Assembly: GCA_017615055.1 (NCBI GenBank)
Contig: JAGAAW010000018.1
Coordinates: 1-52,505 of the forward strand
DNA: 52,505 nucleotides
Origin: Fibrobacter sp.
GTDB taxonomy: Bacteria > Fibrobacterota > Fibrobacteria > Fibrobacterales > Fibrobacteraceae
Direction of reading: 5' to 3'
Translations under genes and position numbers: made by a program
The notes under the pieces: model-generated
Told to the model about the DNA's origin: nothing
Databases searched by the model: none
What the model saw: the letters and a program-made list of their open reading frames with translations, nothing else
Shown: one piece after another, positions 32,883-41,172 of the stretch
How the letters are laid out: every line of letters starts with the position of its first letter
Position numbering within the stretch: the stretch's first letter is position 1

Positions 32883-33670
32883 TTCTCGGCCTTGCTGGCC
32901 TTCGCTTCCTCGATAATGTTCTTGCGCTGGATAAGCCCGACGGCAAGACCGATGGTCATGTAGCAGGCGACGAGCACGAGCAGGAACTCGAGGATAATCA
33001 TTTTCTCTGTGATGAACAAGAACCCGCAGACGTAGGTGATCACGATAAGCACGGCCTGGAAGATATTGAAGGCCTTGTTCTTGCGGGGCTGCAACTTGGG
33101 GAGGAACAGCGGGACGACCATCAGGAGGCCCGTGACGAAGAGGACTGCAACAGGCAGATAGAGGGCGGAACTGTCGGCATTCTGGAACAGGCCCGCGTTC
33201 TTGAGGAATACGATGAGGATGGAGTTGATTGCACCGACAAACGTGGTGGGGACTCCGGAGAAGTGGTGGTGGTAGCTGTCGCTATCGCAGGCGTTGTACT
33301 TGGCGAGGCGCATGGCGGCACAGAGCACGTATACGGAGAATGCAATGACCATCAGGGGGATGTTCTCCTCGAAGAAGGAGGGCGCAAGGTTCTTGTAGGC
33401 AAAGATGATGCAGAATGCGGGAGCGAGGCCGAATGCGATAAGGTCGGCAAGGCTATCGAACTGCGCGCCGAACTCCGAACTTGCATTCACGAGGCGTGCG
33501 GCAAAACCGTCGAGCTTGTCGAGCAGGACGCACAGGATAATGAAGTAGGCTCCCATAAGAATCGGGTCGGTGGTGGCGAATGCCCCGGTGGTCCAGCAGA
33601 TAGAAAATACACCCAGAAGGAAATTCAGGCTCGTAAACAGGTTCGGCAAAATAAAGCGAGTCTTACCCAC
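32879..33670 (-). CDS. pssA: CDP-diacylglycerol-serine O-phosphatidyltransferase
   Basis: 263 residues. Start chosen at GTG 33670 because AAGGAG lies 6 nt upstream (33682-33677); a GTG at 33691 would place that ribosome-binding site inside the coding region. The CDP-alcohol phosphatidyltransferase motif is complete: 'DKLDGFAARLVNASSEFGAQ' then 'FDSLAD', fitting D-x2-DG-x2-AR-x8-G-x3-D-x3-D. Membrane segments (for example FTSLNFLLGVFSICW and LIVFLKNAGLFQNAD) surround it. This membrane enzyme makes phosphatidylserine, the precursor of phosphatidylethanolamine. The order 'LPNLFTSLNFLLG' near the N-terminus is typical of the PssA subgroup of Gram-positives and Bacteroidetes. It stands alone. Confidence 0.93.
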   Translation of the reverse strand: MGKTRFILPNLFTSLNFLLGVFSICWTTGAFATTDPILMGAYFIILCVLLDKLDGFAARLVNASSEFGAQFDSLADLIAFGLAPAFCIIFAYKNLAPSFFEENIPLMVIAFSVYVLCAAMRLAKYNACDSDSYHHHFSGVPTTFVGAINSILIVFLKNAGLFQNADSSALYLPVAVLFVTGLLMVVPLFLPKLQPRKNKAFNIFQAVLIVITYVCGFLFITEKMIILEFLLVLVACYMTIGLAVGLIQRKNIIEEAKASKAEN

Positions 33671-33789
33671 GATAGTCTCCTTAGTTTTCACTACACCTTA
33701 AAGATATAAAAATATTTTCAATAGCGTTAGTGCTAGATAGTTGCCCGTGTATACGAGTATGACGAGATGCAAAATAATGCGATGAATAA

Positions 33790-33817
33790 CAAAAAAAGAG
33801 GCTAGGTTCTAGCCTCT
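33790..33817 (-). terminator. Intrinsic terminator of the SBP gene
   Basis: On the minus strand: perfect 9-bp stem AGAGGCTAG/CTAGCCTCT (33817-33809 with 33805-33797), loop AAC, followed by six T (33796-33791). It lies 24 nt after the stop of the substrate-binding protein gene. Confidence 0.9.
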
Positions 33818-33840
33818 ATATTCAAGTCTCTAGGCGGGTC

Positions 33841-35601
33841 TTACTTGACCGGCTGGATTTCCCACAGTGCCTTCACGCCTGCGGCGACAATCAGGTGCTG
33901 CGGCGGTGCGTAGGGGTTCTCTTCGGTCGGGAAGTTCGTCCAGTGTTTGGTGGAGAACTGGTAGTACTGCGTGGGGCGGTACATGACCGGGAGAACCGGT
34001 ACGGTTTCCATGAAGATCTTGTTCAGTTCGCGGTATGCCTTCTTGAGTTCGTCCTCGGAGGCAATCGTCGGGATCTTCGAGAGCAGCTTGTTCGCGTCGT
34101 CGTTCTTGTAGCGGCCCTGGTTCGAGAAAGCGTCCTCGCCGACGGGCTTCAGGGCGACGTTCCCCATCACCTGGTCGAAGCGCGTCCACGGGGTGGCTGC
34201 AGAAAGTTCTGCGGTCTGCGTCTTCATGGCGAGGTCGAACGTGCACTGGCGCAGGTTCTTGTCCCACACGCTGTAGTCCACGAAGTTCTGTTCTGCCGTG
34301 ATGCCGATTTCGCCGAAGGATTCAGCGATGACCTTGATGGCATCTTCCCAGTCTGTCCAGCCCTGCGGGCATTCGATGCTGATGGGGCGGACGGGCGTGC
34401 CGTGCTTGTCCACGAGCTTGCCTTCGGTATTCCACGTGTAGCCTGCGGCGGTAAGGATTTCCTTCGCCTTCTCGGTGTTGTAGGTGTAACCGAACTTGTC
34501 GGCGTCTTCCTTGTTGAAGAAGCGTGCCTCGGGGCCGAATGGCAGTATGAAGCCTGCCTGGATAGCCGGTGTGTAGTTCGAGATGGCGCGGGACTTAATC
34601 TTCTCGAAGTTCACGGCATGGGCGAGGGCCTGGCGGAACGCCGGGTCGTTGAACGGTTCAACTTGGTGGTTGATGATGAGCGTCGTGATGGACCCGGGGA
34701 GGTGGTAGGGTTCTTCGCGGCTCCAGGCACGGATGCCGTCCTTCGCCTTGTTCCAGATCTGCGGCAGGAAGATGGAGGACACGTCGAGGTGGCCCTTCGT
34801 CATCGCGCTGTTGAAGTGGTTGTTGCCGTTGTAGAGCGAATGGATAATGAACTTGGGTGCGGGTGCCTTGCCGCCGTGGTTCACGTTGCCCCAGTAGTTG
34901 TCGTTACGCTCGAGCACAATCTTGTCGGGAGAGAACGTCTTGAGGTTGTACGGGCCAGAGACGACCGGCGATGCGTCGTTCTTGAATTCGGTAACCTTGC
35001 CAAAGTTGTAGGTCTTGCCTTCCTTGGCGCCTTCAATAATCGGTTCAAAGACTGCCTTCGGGAGGATGGAGGTCTCGGCAATAGCGTTCAGGATAATGAG
35101 CGGATTCTTGTTCTTCTTGTTGAAGAGGAACGTGATGTTGTTGCTATTGTCGGCCGTAACGGAGGTAAGGTATTCCCAGTTGCCATGACGCGGCGTCGGG
35201 AGGATAGAATCTATATGGAACGAGTAGATGACGTCGTCGACGGTGACGGGCGTGCCGTTGTTCCACTTGGCGTTGTTGTCAAGGTGTACCACGATGCAGG
35301 AATCGGTCTTCGTGAAGGAATCCGCGAGCATCGGTTCGAGCTTGTCGGTAATCTGGTTATAGGTGACGAGCGTCTCGTACATCAGGCGGACGTTTCCGTC
35401 GATGGGGAAGTTCGGGTCGTAGTCCAGCGGGTTGAAGGTCGTGGGGGGTGCCCAGTCGAAACCACCGATGTACAGGGTCTCTGCACGCGGATACTCCGAG
35501 TTTTCTGCCGTGCTTTTTTCGGCAGAATCCTTCTCGCAAGCCACAAATGCACCCGCCAGGATTACCAGCGAGCCAGCCATGACCTTGTGTAATATTTTCA
35601 T
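33841..35601 (-). CDS. Oligopeptide ABC transporter substrate-binding lipoprotein (SBP family 5)
   Basis: 586 residues from the ATG at 35601, where the lipoprotein signal KILHKVMAGSLVILAGAFVAC begins (lipobox FVAC). An in-frame ATG at 35613 would add only four residues and cannot be excluded. Family-5 landmarks: 'RLMYETLVTYN', 'DNAKWNNGTPVTVDDVIYSF' (the classic 'W.dG.p.ta.Dv.ysf'), 'GPYNLKTFSPDKIVLERNDN' and 'PAFRQALAHAVNFEKI' (the 'R.Al..aid' site). It should bind peptides in the periplasm for an Opp/Dpp-type importer. No permease or ATPase genes lie beside it, so it is an orphan in this window. It has its own terminator and an upstream region with two palindromes. Confidence 0.92.
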   Translation of the reverse strand: MKILHKVMAGSLVILAGAFVACEKDSAEKSTAENSEYPRAETLYIGGFDWAPPTTFNPLDYDPNFPIDGNVRLMYETLVTYNQITDKLEPMLADSFTKTDSCIVVHLDNNAKWNNGTPVTVDDVIYSFHIDSILPTPRHGNWEYLTSVTADNSNNITFLFNKKNKNPLIILNAIAETSILPKAVFEPIIEGAKEGKTYNFGKVTEFKNDASPVVSGPYNLKTFSPDKIVLERNDNYWGNVNHGGKAPAPKFIIHSLYNGNNHFNSAMTKGHLDVSSIFLPQIWNKAKDGIRAWSREEPYHLPGSITTLIINHQVEPFNDPAFRQALAHAVNFEKIKSRAISNYTPAIQAGFILPFGPEARFFNKEDADKFGYTYNTEKAKEILTAAGYTWNTEGKLVDKHGTPVRPISIECPQGWTDWEDAIKVIAESFGEIGITAEQNFVDYSVWDKNLRQCTFDLAMKTQTAELSAATPWTRFDQVMGNVALKPVGEDAFSNQGRYKNDDANKLLSKIPTIASEDELKKAYRELNKIFMETVPVLPVMYRPTQYYQFSTKHWTNFPTEENPYAPPQHLIVAAGVKALWEIQPVK

Positions 35602-35637
35602 AAATTCGCTCATAATATTAAAATCTAGTGAGAATGT

Positions 35638-35650
35638 TAGCAAATTGCTA
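35638..35650. promoter_or_regulatory. Palindrome upstream of the SBP gene
   Basis: TAGCAA-A-TTGCTA, a perfect 13-bp inverted repeat, 36-48 nt before the ATG at 35601. Its position fits an operator or a 5' leader hairpin. Confidence 0.35.
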
Positions 35651-35726
35651 CTAAAATTTCTTTACAGTAGTTCCAAAATGGAATAAAATACCCCATTTTT
35701 GGGAATATTTCCGTTTTTTTACAAAA

Positions 35727-35742
35727 TGTGACGCCTGTCACA
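35727..35742. promoter_or_regulatory. CRP-consensus-like palindrome / possible terminator
   Basis: The sequence TGTGACGCCTGTCACA is an exact TGTGA-N6-TCACA, the E. coli CRP consensus. It lies about 125 nt before the SBP start and 5 nt after the TPR/propeller gene stop. It can also form a 6-bp hairpin followed on the minus strand by TTTTGT, a weak terminator. Both uses are possible. Confidence 0.4.
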
Positions 35743-35747
35743 GGTTT

Positions 35748-38279
35748 TTACAAGGAGAATCCGTAAAGCAGGCGCTTGGACGAGGCGCTGTAGAGGGTCC
35801 TGTTCATGACGAACGGAGTGCCCGCGCCGCCGGGGGTATTGAACCTGTGGACCACGCTTCCGTCCTTCAGAGAAAGCGCTATGACCTCGTTTCCCTGGTC
35901 TATCCAGGCGAGGTTCCCGTCGATGTAAGGCTTGCCGAAGATGGAGTTCTTGCCCTGGTACTTCCAGAGGGGCGTACCCGAGGAGGAATACAGGAGGAAA
36001 CTCTGGTCGGCAAGGCCCACGAGGAGGTTCCTGGAATCGTGATCGCGCGTGACCTGGAGCGAAAGTACCGGAGATTCCAGGAGGATCTGTGCCGGGTCCT
36101 TCGTGATGTCGCTTGCGCTGTAGAGGTAAAGACGGTTGTTGTCGGTCGCGAACGCGATGGTGGAATCGGCCTTCGCAATTTGCGATACTGAGCCGGGGAG
36201 GCGCGGGCTGAACTCGTTAGCTTGTCCAGAATTGTCGCCGATGTACTTGATTTCGCCTTCGAGGCTTGCCGCGTAGATGGTGGATTCGTGTGGGGTGAAG
36301 ATGAATGGCGAGGAGTAGATCTTGCGGGACCAGGCGAGCCTGTTTTCGGAACGCGATACCTTGAGCAGGAATCCGTTCCAGGTGGCAATGTAGATTGCGC
36401 TTGGCGTCTGCTGGATGCTGAATGCCTTTCCGGGGAGTTGCAGCGTCTGCGGTGTGGCTTCGCGGTCAAGGTCGTAGATGTAGAGCGCAAATCCCGAGGC
36501 GATGGCGAGAGTGTTCTCGTCGCTGTTCATTACGGGGCTGTCGGTCATGCGCGGGAGGTTCCTTGCCCAGCGCTGTTCGCCGTTGTCGGCGTTGATGCAG
36601 ATGAGTTTTTCTGCGGCGGGGTCAATGGTGTAGATGTTCTTCTTGTGGCCGAAGAACTGCGGGTACCTTGTCTTGGGCGTAATGTTCAGGAGGCTTACGA
36701 ACTTGGCGCCGATTGTCTTGCTGTAACGGCCGAGAATGATGCTGCTCGTGTGCGATGTGCTTACGGATAACCTAACCGCCTCGGACCATGCTTTCTGACG
36801 TTCCTTTTCGCTACCTTTGGTGGCTTCGAGCTGCAGGGCCCTGTAGAGCCAGGCTTCCGCGTTGCCGGGTTCCAGTTTCAGCAGGGAATCAAGCAGGGGG
36901 GCGATTTCGTCCCATGCACCAGCCTCTGCCATGGCGGCGGCCTTGAGCGTGAACAGGTCGGACTGCAATGCCTTCTTGCCGTAGTAGTGCGCGGCGATGC
37001 TCATGAGGTGTGTGTCGTCGAAGACGAGGAATATGCCGTTCTCGGTATGGATGGGGCTTGCCGTGACGGGACGTGCAAAGTTGAAGTGCCACAGCGGGTG
37101 CAGTAGCGTGTCGACTGCGATGAGGTCGCCTTCGTTGGAGAATAGTCCGAGCGTTCCGAGTGCGAGCGGATATATGGAACTTGCATCGCTCCGGATGGTG
37201 TTCCTTGCCATGCCGCTGGCCTTGTCGATAAGCGTAATCCTGCCCGATGCCTCGAGAACAACGATGCCCTTGTTGAACGGGATGATTTCTTCGGCGTTGC
37301 TGAACAGTACCCTCCAGAGCGGGCTGGAACTGACTCTAGGCTGGTAGCAGAAGAGGTAATTGCCCGAAAGCAGGTAGACGCTGTACCCGTCGACGATAAC
37401 TTTCCGGATGGCGTCAAACTGCGAGAGGGTGAAGGTTTCGCTTCCGTCAATGCTCGATACAAAGTGGAGTGCGTTGTCGGTGCAGTTGAGTACATAGTGG
37501 CCGGTAGGCTCGAAGAATCCCTCGACATGGCAGCCGTTGAAGGTCTCGTTGACCTGCGCGATGATTCCCTTCTTGTTCAGAAGCGAGAGCGTGTGCCCGT
37601 TCTGTGCGGCGGCATAGTCGCCCTTTGAGAAGAACTCCTTCGTGGCGGAGATGGGGTACCTCTTTGCCGGGAATTTCGTATTGTGCGGCCTGTAGTGCAG
37701 GCTATCCCTGTCAAGTGTCTGGTACCAGATTCCGCTGTCGTCAATTTTTAAAATGTCGGACCTTGCCGGGATTCCCGTACGGACGTCGATGATGGTATCG
37801 GCAAGCACCTTCTTGATGGCTCCGCTCTGGAGCAGCAGGTAGGTGGCCTCGTTCCGGAATACCTTTGCGATGGGGGAGCGTAGGGTGAACTTGTTCTTGA
37901 TGAGGACGTCGTTCGTGCTGCTGGTGGCGGCCTCGCGTTCTGACAGCCAGTAGGCACGGTCCGTTTCGCGGGTCGTATTGAGGCTCTGCTGATAGTAGAA
38001 GTTGGCCGACGTTTTGTTGTTCGAAAGTTCCCTGATTTTACCGAGGTAGAAGAAGGCGTTCTCGCGGTCTTCCTTGTCGCCCTGGGTGGATACCTTTTCG
38101 AGCAGGCGTATGGCCTCGGCGGTTTCGCCTTTCATCTCAAAGTCGTATATGGCTTCCTGGATGGCCGAGTTCATCTTTTCGGCAAAGGCACTTGCGCTAC
38201 AGATGCAGAGCACCGCAAGGAAGGCGGTTAGCGCCCTTCTTGTCGCGTTGCATGTGCGTATGTGCTGCCGGGTGAACAT
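35748..38279 (-). CDS. Exported TPR plus PQQ-like beta-propeller protein
   Basis: 843 residues; GAAGG lies before the ATG. A basic N-terminus and hydrophobic signal (ALTAFLAVLCICSASAFA) with an AFA|E cleavage site send it to the periplasm. Residues ~35-110 are TPR-like (AIRLLEKVSTQGDKEDRENA, then FFYLGKIRELS). Short repeated strands of a beta-propeller follow. A second TPR-like segment near the middle (AAAMAEAGAWDEIAPLLDSL) separates it from a second PQQ/BamB-like propeller ('ICINADNGEQRWARNLP', 'YLYSASDI', 'SSGTPLWKYQGK' and 'VIALSLKDGSVVHRF'). Such proteins act as scaffolds or ligand sensors. It is the last gene of the two-component operon (12 nt after the regulator), so it may be a partner of the sensor kinase. 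Confidence 0.75.
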   Translation of the reverse strand: MFTRQHIRTCNATRRALTAFLAVLCICSASAFAEKMNSAIQEAIYDFEMKGETAEAIRLLEKVSTQGDKEDRENAFFYLGKIRELSNNKTSANFYYQQSLNTTRETDRAYWLSEREAATSSTNDVLIKNKFTLRSPIAKVFRNEATYLLLQSGAIKKVLADTIIDVRTGIPARSDILKIDDSGIWYQTLDRDSLHYRPHNTKFPAKRYPISATKEFFSKGDYAAAQNGHTLSLLNKKGIIAQVNETFNGCHVEGFFEPTGHYVLNCTDNALHFVSSIDGSETFTLSQFDAIRKVIVDGYSVYLLSGNYLFCYQPRVSSSPLWRVLFSNAEEIIPFNKGIVVLEASGRITLIDKASGMARNTIRSDASSIYPLALGTLGLFSNEGDLIAVDTLLHPLWHFNFARPVTASPIHTENGIFLVFDDTHLMSIAAHYYGKKALQSDLFTLKAAAMAEAGAWDEIAPLLDSLLKLEPGNAEAWLYRALQLEATKGSEKERQKAWSEAVRLSVSTSHTSSIILGRYSKTIGAKFVSLLNITPKTRYPQFFGHKKNIYTIDPAAEKLICINADNGEQRWARNLPRMTDSPVMNSDENTLAIASGFALYIYDLDREATPQTLQLPGKAFSIQQTPSAIYIATWNGFLLKVSRSENRLAWSRKIYSSPFIFTPHESTIYAASLEGEIKYIGDNSGQANEFSPRLPGSVSQIAKADSTIAFATDNNRLYLYSASDITKDPAQILLESPVLSLQVTRDHDSRNLLVGLADQSFLLYSSSGTPLWKYQGKNSIFGKPYIDGNLAWIDQGNEVIALSLKDGSVVHRFNTPGGAGTPFVMNRTLYSASSKRLLYGFSL

Positions 38280-38291
38280 TAGCGTTGCCTT

Positions 38292-39002
38292 CTATGCGTC
38301 GAACTTGTAGCCTGCCCCGCGGATGGAGACGATAATCTTCGGGTTTGTCTGGTCGTCTTCGAGTTTCTTACGCAGGTTCACGATATGGTTGTCGATGGTA
38401 CGCGTCGAGGGCATGTTGTCGGGAGTGTAGCCCCAGATGTCGGTGAGCAGGTCTTCGCGAAGCACGACCTCGCCACGGTGCTGCCAGAAGTACTTGAGAA
38501 TCTGGAACTCGCGGGCGGACATCTCGAGCGGCTCGCCACCCTTCGTGGCTTCGTACTTCTTGAAATCCAGGTGGATGTCGGCAAAGTCGATGGAATCCTG
38601 CGACTGCGGGGCGGCAGGTTCCTGCGGTGCGGCGACTTCGGTGCGGCGGAGGAAAGCCTTCACGCGGGCGAGCAGTTCCAGGATGGAGAACGGCTTGGTG
38701 ACGTAGTCGTCGGCGCCCATCTCGAGGCCGGCTACCTTGCTGGTTTCTTCGGTCTTTGCGGTGAGCATGATGATGAAGCATTCCGGGTGTTTTTTACGGA
38801 TGATGCGGCACACTTCGAACCCGCTCTTCTTCGGGATCATCAGGTCGAGGATTACCAGGTGCGGCAGGAACGAGTCCGCCTTGGCGACGGCCTCGTCGCC
38901 GTCGGCTGCGGTCTCGACGATGTAGTTCTCGAGTTCGAAGTTATCCTGGAGCCCGAGCCGGATGATTTCTTCGTCTTCTACGATGAGGATCTTGTGTTGC
39001 AT
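38292..39002 (-). CDS. OmpR/PhoB-family response regulator
   Basis: 236 residues from the ATG at 39002, which begins 1 nt after the kinase stop (TGATATG); a longer frame would run inside the kinase gene. Receiver domain: 'ILIVEDEEIIRLG' (acidic pocket), phospho-acceptor Asp53 in 'VILDLMIPKKSG', the Thr in 'IIMLTAKTEE' and the Lys in 'DDYVTKPFS'. The C-terminal winged helix has 'LEMSAREFQILKYFWQHRGE', 'DIWGYTPDNMPSTRTIDNHI' and 'SIRGAGYKFDA', which define the OmpR subfamily. It regulates unknown targets in response to the neighbouring kinase. Confidence 0.95.
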   Translation of the reverse strand: MQHKILIVEDEEIIRLGLQDNFELENYIVETAADGDEAVAKADSFLPHLVILDLMIPKKSGFEVCRIIRKKHPECFIIMLTAKTEETSKVAGLEMGADDYVTKPFSILELLARVKAFLRRTEVAAPQEPAAPQSQDSIDFADIHLDFKKYEATKGGEPLEMSAREFQILKYFWQHRGEVVLREDLLTDIWGYTPDNMPSTRTIDNHIVNLRKKLEDDQTNPKIIVSIRGAGYKFDA

Positions 39003-39003
39003 A

Positions 39004-41043
39004 TCAGTCCACCTTCTTGAATCTGACAGTAAATGTTGAACCCTTGCCCAGCTTGCTCGATAGCGAGATGGTTGCCTTGTGAGTTTCGGCAACCCTCTTC
39101 ACGATGGCAAGCCCGAGGCCGGAGCCCTTTGTACTACGGGTCATTTCGTCGCCGACCCTGTAGAAATCGTTAAATATATTCTTTTGTTCAGAAGAGTCAA
39201 TGCCGATGCCGGTATCTGCCACGGAAAATACGGCGCGGTCCTCTTCGTTATAGACGCTGATGGTGATTTCACCGGGGGCGTTCGTGTACTTGATGGCGTT
39301 CTCGATGAGGTTTTGGGCGAGGCTGTAGAGTGCAGTGTAGTCGCCCATCACGTAGGCACCGGGTTCAAACTTTGTATGGAATTCGAGGCCCTTCTCGACA
39401 CCGATATCCTCGACGGCATCGAATACCTTCTTCGCGCATACCGAGAAGTCGAGCCGTTCCCACTTGAAGGCGCCCGTGCCATGCTCCATACGGGTGTAGT
39501 TGAGGATTGCTCCGATGAGGTTCTCGAGGCGGGTGGCCTCCTTGCCGATAAGCCCGGAATATTCCTGCACTTTCTCGACCTTTGCGACGCGCCCGCGGGC
39601 CATCATCTCGGCGAACATCTTGATGGAGGTAAGCGGCGTCTTGAGTTCGTGCGAAACGCTCGAAAGGAAGTTCGCCTTCATGGCGAGGAGCCTGCGTTCC
39701 TGTACGATAAAGCGGAACATGAAGAACGAGCCGAAGATGACCGTGATGAGCGAGAAGAGCAACAGGCCGTACATCAGGTACATGCGCTGGCGCGATTCCC
39801 TGCGGATCTCGCTGATGTCCTTTTCGTAGAGCGAAAATTCCCAGTCGTATGCTTCGGAAATGCGGGATTGCGAGACTACGTTGGAACTGTCGGGAATGGA
39901 ACCGGCGAGCAGCGAGTCTTTCTCGTCTATGATGGAAAAGGGAACGTTCTTCCAGCGCTGCGATACGTTCTTGACCCTTTCGATAAGCCTTGCGCGGAAG
40001 GCCTCCGCATCGATTTTGGCAATCACGATCTGGTTACCCGAAAGGAACGGATAGCCCATTTTGAACAAGGTAATATCTTCGCCGCTCCGGTACTGGATGC
40101 CGTCCTTTGCGATGAAGTCGTTGTTCAGGAGTTCCTCGAAGTTCTTGCGGTACTTGGAAAGGATTTCCATGTATTCCAACTGGCGGTTGAAGTTGGAACG
40201 CAGGTTCCAGAACGATTCGCGTTTTTCTTGCGAGAGGTCTTCGAAGGAGAGAATCTGCGAGAAGGCTGTCTCGAAGAAGAACTTTGCCGATGGGATATCC
40301 TCGATGCTTTCGCTCTGCAGGAACTGGTTCAGCACGGAAAGGCTGTAGTCCTCGGCCTCGGCATGCTTCTTCTGCTTTACGAGAATTTCAAAATGCAGTA
40401 GGTTTACCGAGCGGGTGAGGTCTGCGTGCAGGTAGCCTTGCAGGTGCGGGTTGTTCTCGAGGACCTTCAGCCACTTGAGCGCCTCGTCGTAGTTCTTTTC
40501 CTTGTAGCAGAGACGCACGATTCCGAGGATGTTCAGCACTTGCTCGTTCTTGGTGGTAAAGAGCGAGTTTGTCTTGATGAGCCTGTGGAGCAGGACCTCC
40601 CTGCTGCCTGAGTCCTGTTCCGCTTCGAAAAGTCTCTGCTCGTTCGGACTTGCGACTACGGACGAAAAATCGTGAGTCGGGTAGAAGTGTTTGGACGATA
40701 TATCTGGATAGACTAGCTTGCCGTTGTTGTAGAGGAAAATAGCCTCGATACCCGAGACGTCCTTGAACGATGCTGCGTTACCGAATTCAAGCAGACTGCG
40801 GGGCTGCTCGTAGAGGAACAGTGATGCCGCCTTTGTCTCCTGGTAGATCTTTTCCTGTTCCTTGGCGATGGCTTCCTCGATATCTTTTTCGAGTGCGGCC
40901 TGGTTTTCGTCAAAGTTCTTTTGTGCAAGGAACATCTCGTTCTGGATGTTCCGGAACCCGAGGAACGAAAGGATTGCCGTGGGCATGATGATGCCGCCCA
41001 CGAACACGAGAATGAGTATCAGGTTTCCTTTCGAAAAATGCAT
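39004..41043 (-). CDS. Membrane sensor histidine kinase with large TPR-like sensor region
   Basis: 679 residues. A membrane segment near the N-terminus (LILILVFVGGIIMPTAILS), then an extracytoplasmic region of nearly 400 residues, and a second membrane segment (MYLMYGLLLFSLITVIFG). The sensor part includes helical, TPR-like stretches ('ILGIVRLCYKEKNYDEALKW', 'EILVKQKKHAEAEDYSLSVL'), which is rare for a kinase. The cytoplasmic part has HisKA with His465 in 'SSVSHELKTPLTSIK', then HATPase motifs 'NLIENAIKYTNAPGEI' (N box), 'VADTGIGID' (G1) and 'GSGLGLAIVKRVAE' (G2). It pairs with the adjacent OmpR-type regulator. The TPR-like sensor and the TPR/propeller protein downstream suggest protein-protein contact in the periplasm. 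Confidence 0.93.
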   Translation of the reverse strand: MHFSKGNLILILVFVGGIIMPTAILSFLGFRNIQNEMFLAQKNFDENQAALEKDIEEAIAKEQEKIYQETKAASLFLYEQPRSLLEFGNAASFKDVSGIEAIFLYNNGKLVYPDISSKHFYPTHDFSSVVASPNEQRLFEAEQDSGSREVLLHRLIKTNSLFTTKNEQVLNILGIVRLCYKEKNYDEALKWLKVLENNPHLQGYLHADLTRSVNLLHFEILVKQKKHAEAEDYSLSVLNQFLQSESIEDIPSAKFFFETAFSQILSFEDLSQEKRESFWNLRSNFNRQLEYMEILSKYRKNFEELLNNDFIAKDGIQYRSGEDITLFKMGYPFLSGNQIVIAKIDAEAFRARLIERVKNVSQRWKNVPFSIIDEKDSLLAGSIPDSSNVVSQSRISEAYDWEFSLYEKDISEIRRESRQRMYLMYGLLLFSLITVIFGSFFMFRFIVQERRLLAMKANFLSSVSHELKTPLTSIKMFAEMMARGRVAKVEKVQEYSGLIGKEATRLENLIGAILNYTRMEHGTGAFKWERLDFSVCAKKVFDAVEDIGVEKGLEFHTKFEPGAYVMGDYTALYSLAQNLIENAIKYTNAPGEITISVYNEEDRAVFSVADTGIGIDSSEQKNIFNDFYRVGDEMTRSTKGSGLGLAIVKRVAETHKATISLSSKLGKGSTFTVRFKKVD

Positions 41044-41055
41044 TGTCGCCCCGCT

Positions 41056-41172
41056 TTATAGGGGGAGACTTGCCGAAATACTGGGGAACAGTAGGACAAG
41101 GACGCAACTGGCCATGAGCAGCATCGATAGCGATAGGGCAAGACCTGCCGTGATGAGAAGCGCTTTTGTCAC
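41056..41172 (-). CDS. Predicted 38-residue membrane peptide
   Basis: A short frame between the LysM gene and the kinase. It begins at a GTG (41172) that overlaps the LysM stop as GTGA and ends with TAA at 41058-41056, 12 nt before the kinase start. The product is MTKALLITAGLALSLSMLLM followed by ASCVLVLLFPSISASLPL: a short basic start, then almost entirely hydrophobic with one Cys in a weak lipobox (MASC). Its position in a tightly coupled operon and its clear membrane character support a real gene, perhaps a small kinase regulator. No Shine-Dalgarno is seen, so expression would depend on coupling. It could still be a chance frame. Confidence 0.4.
   Translation of the reverse strand: MTKALLITAGLALSLSMLLMASCVLVLLFPSISASLPL

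Noticed and set aside
33895..35592. 565-codon plus-strand frame opposite the SBP gene
   Set aside because: Shadow frame; the minus-strand product has a lipobox and full SBP family-5 motifs.
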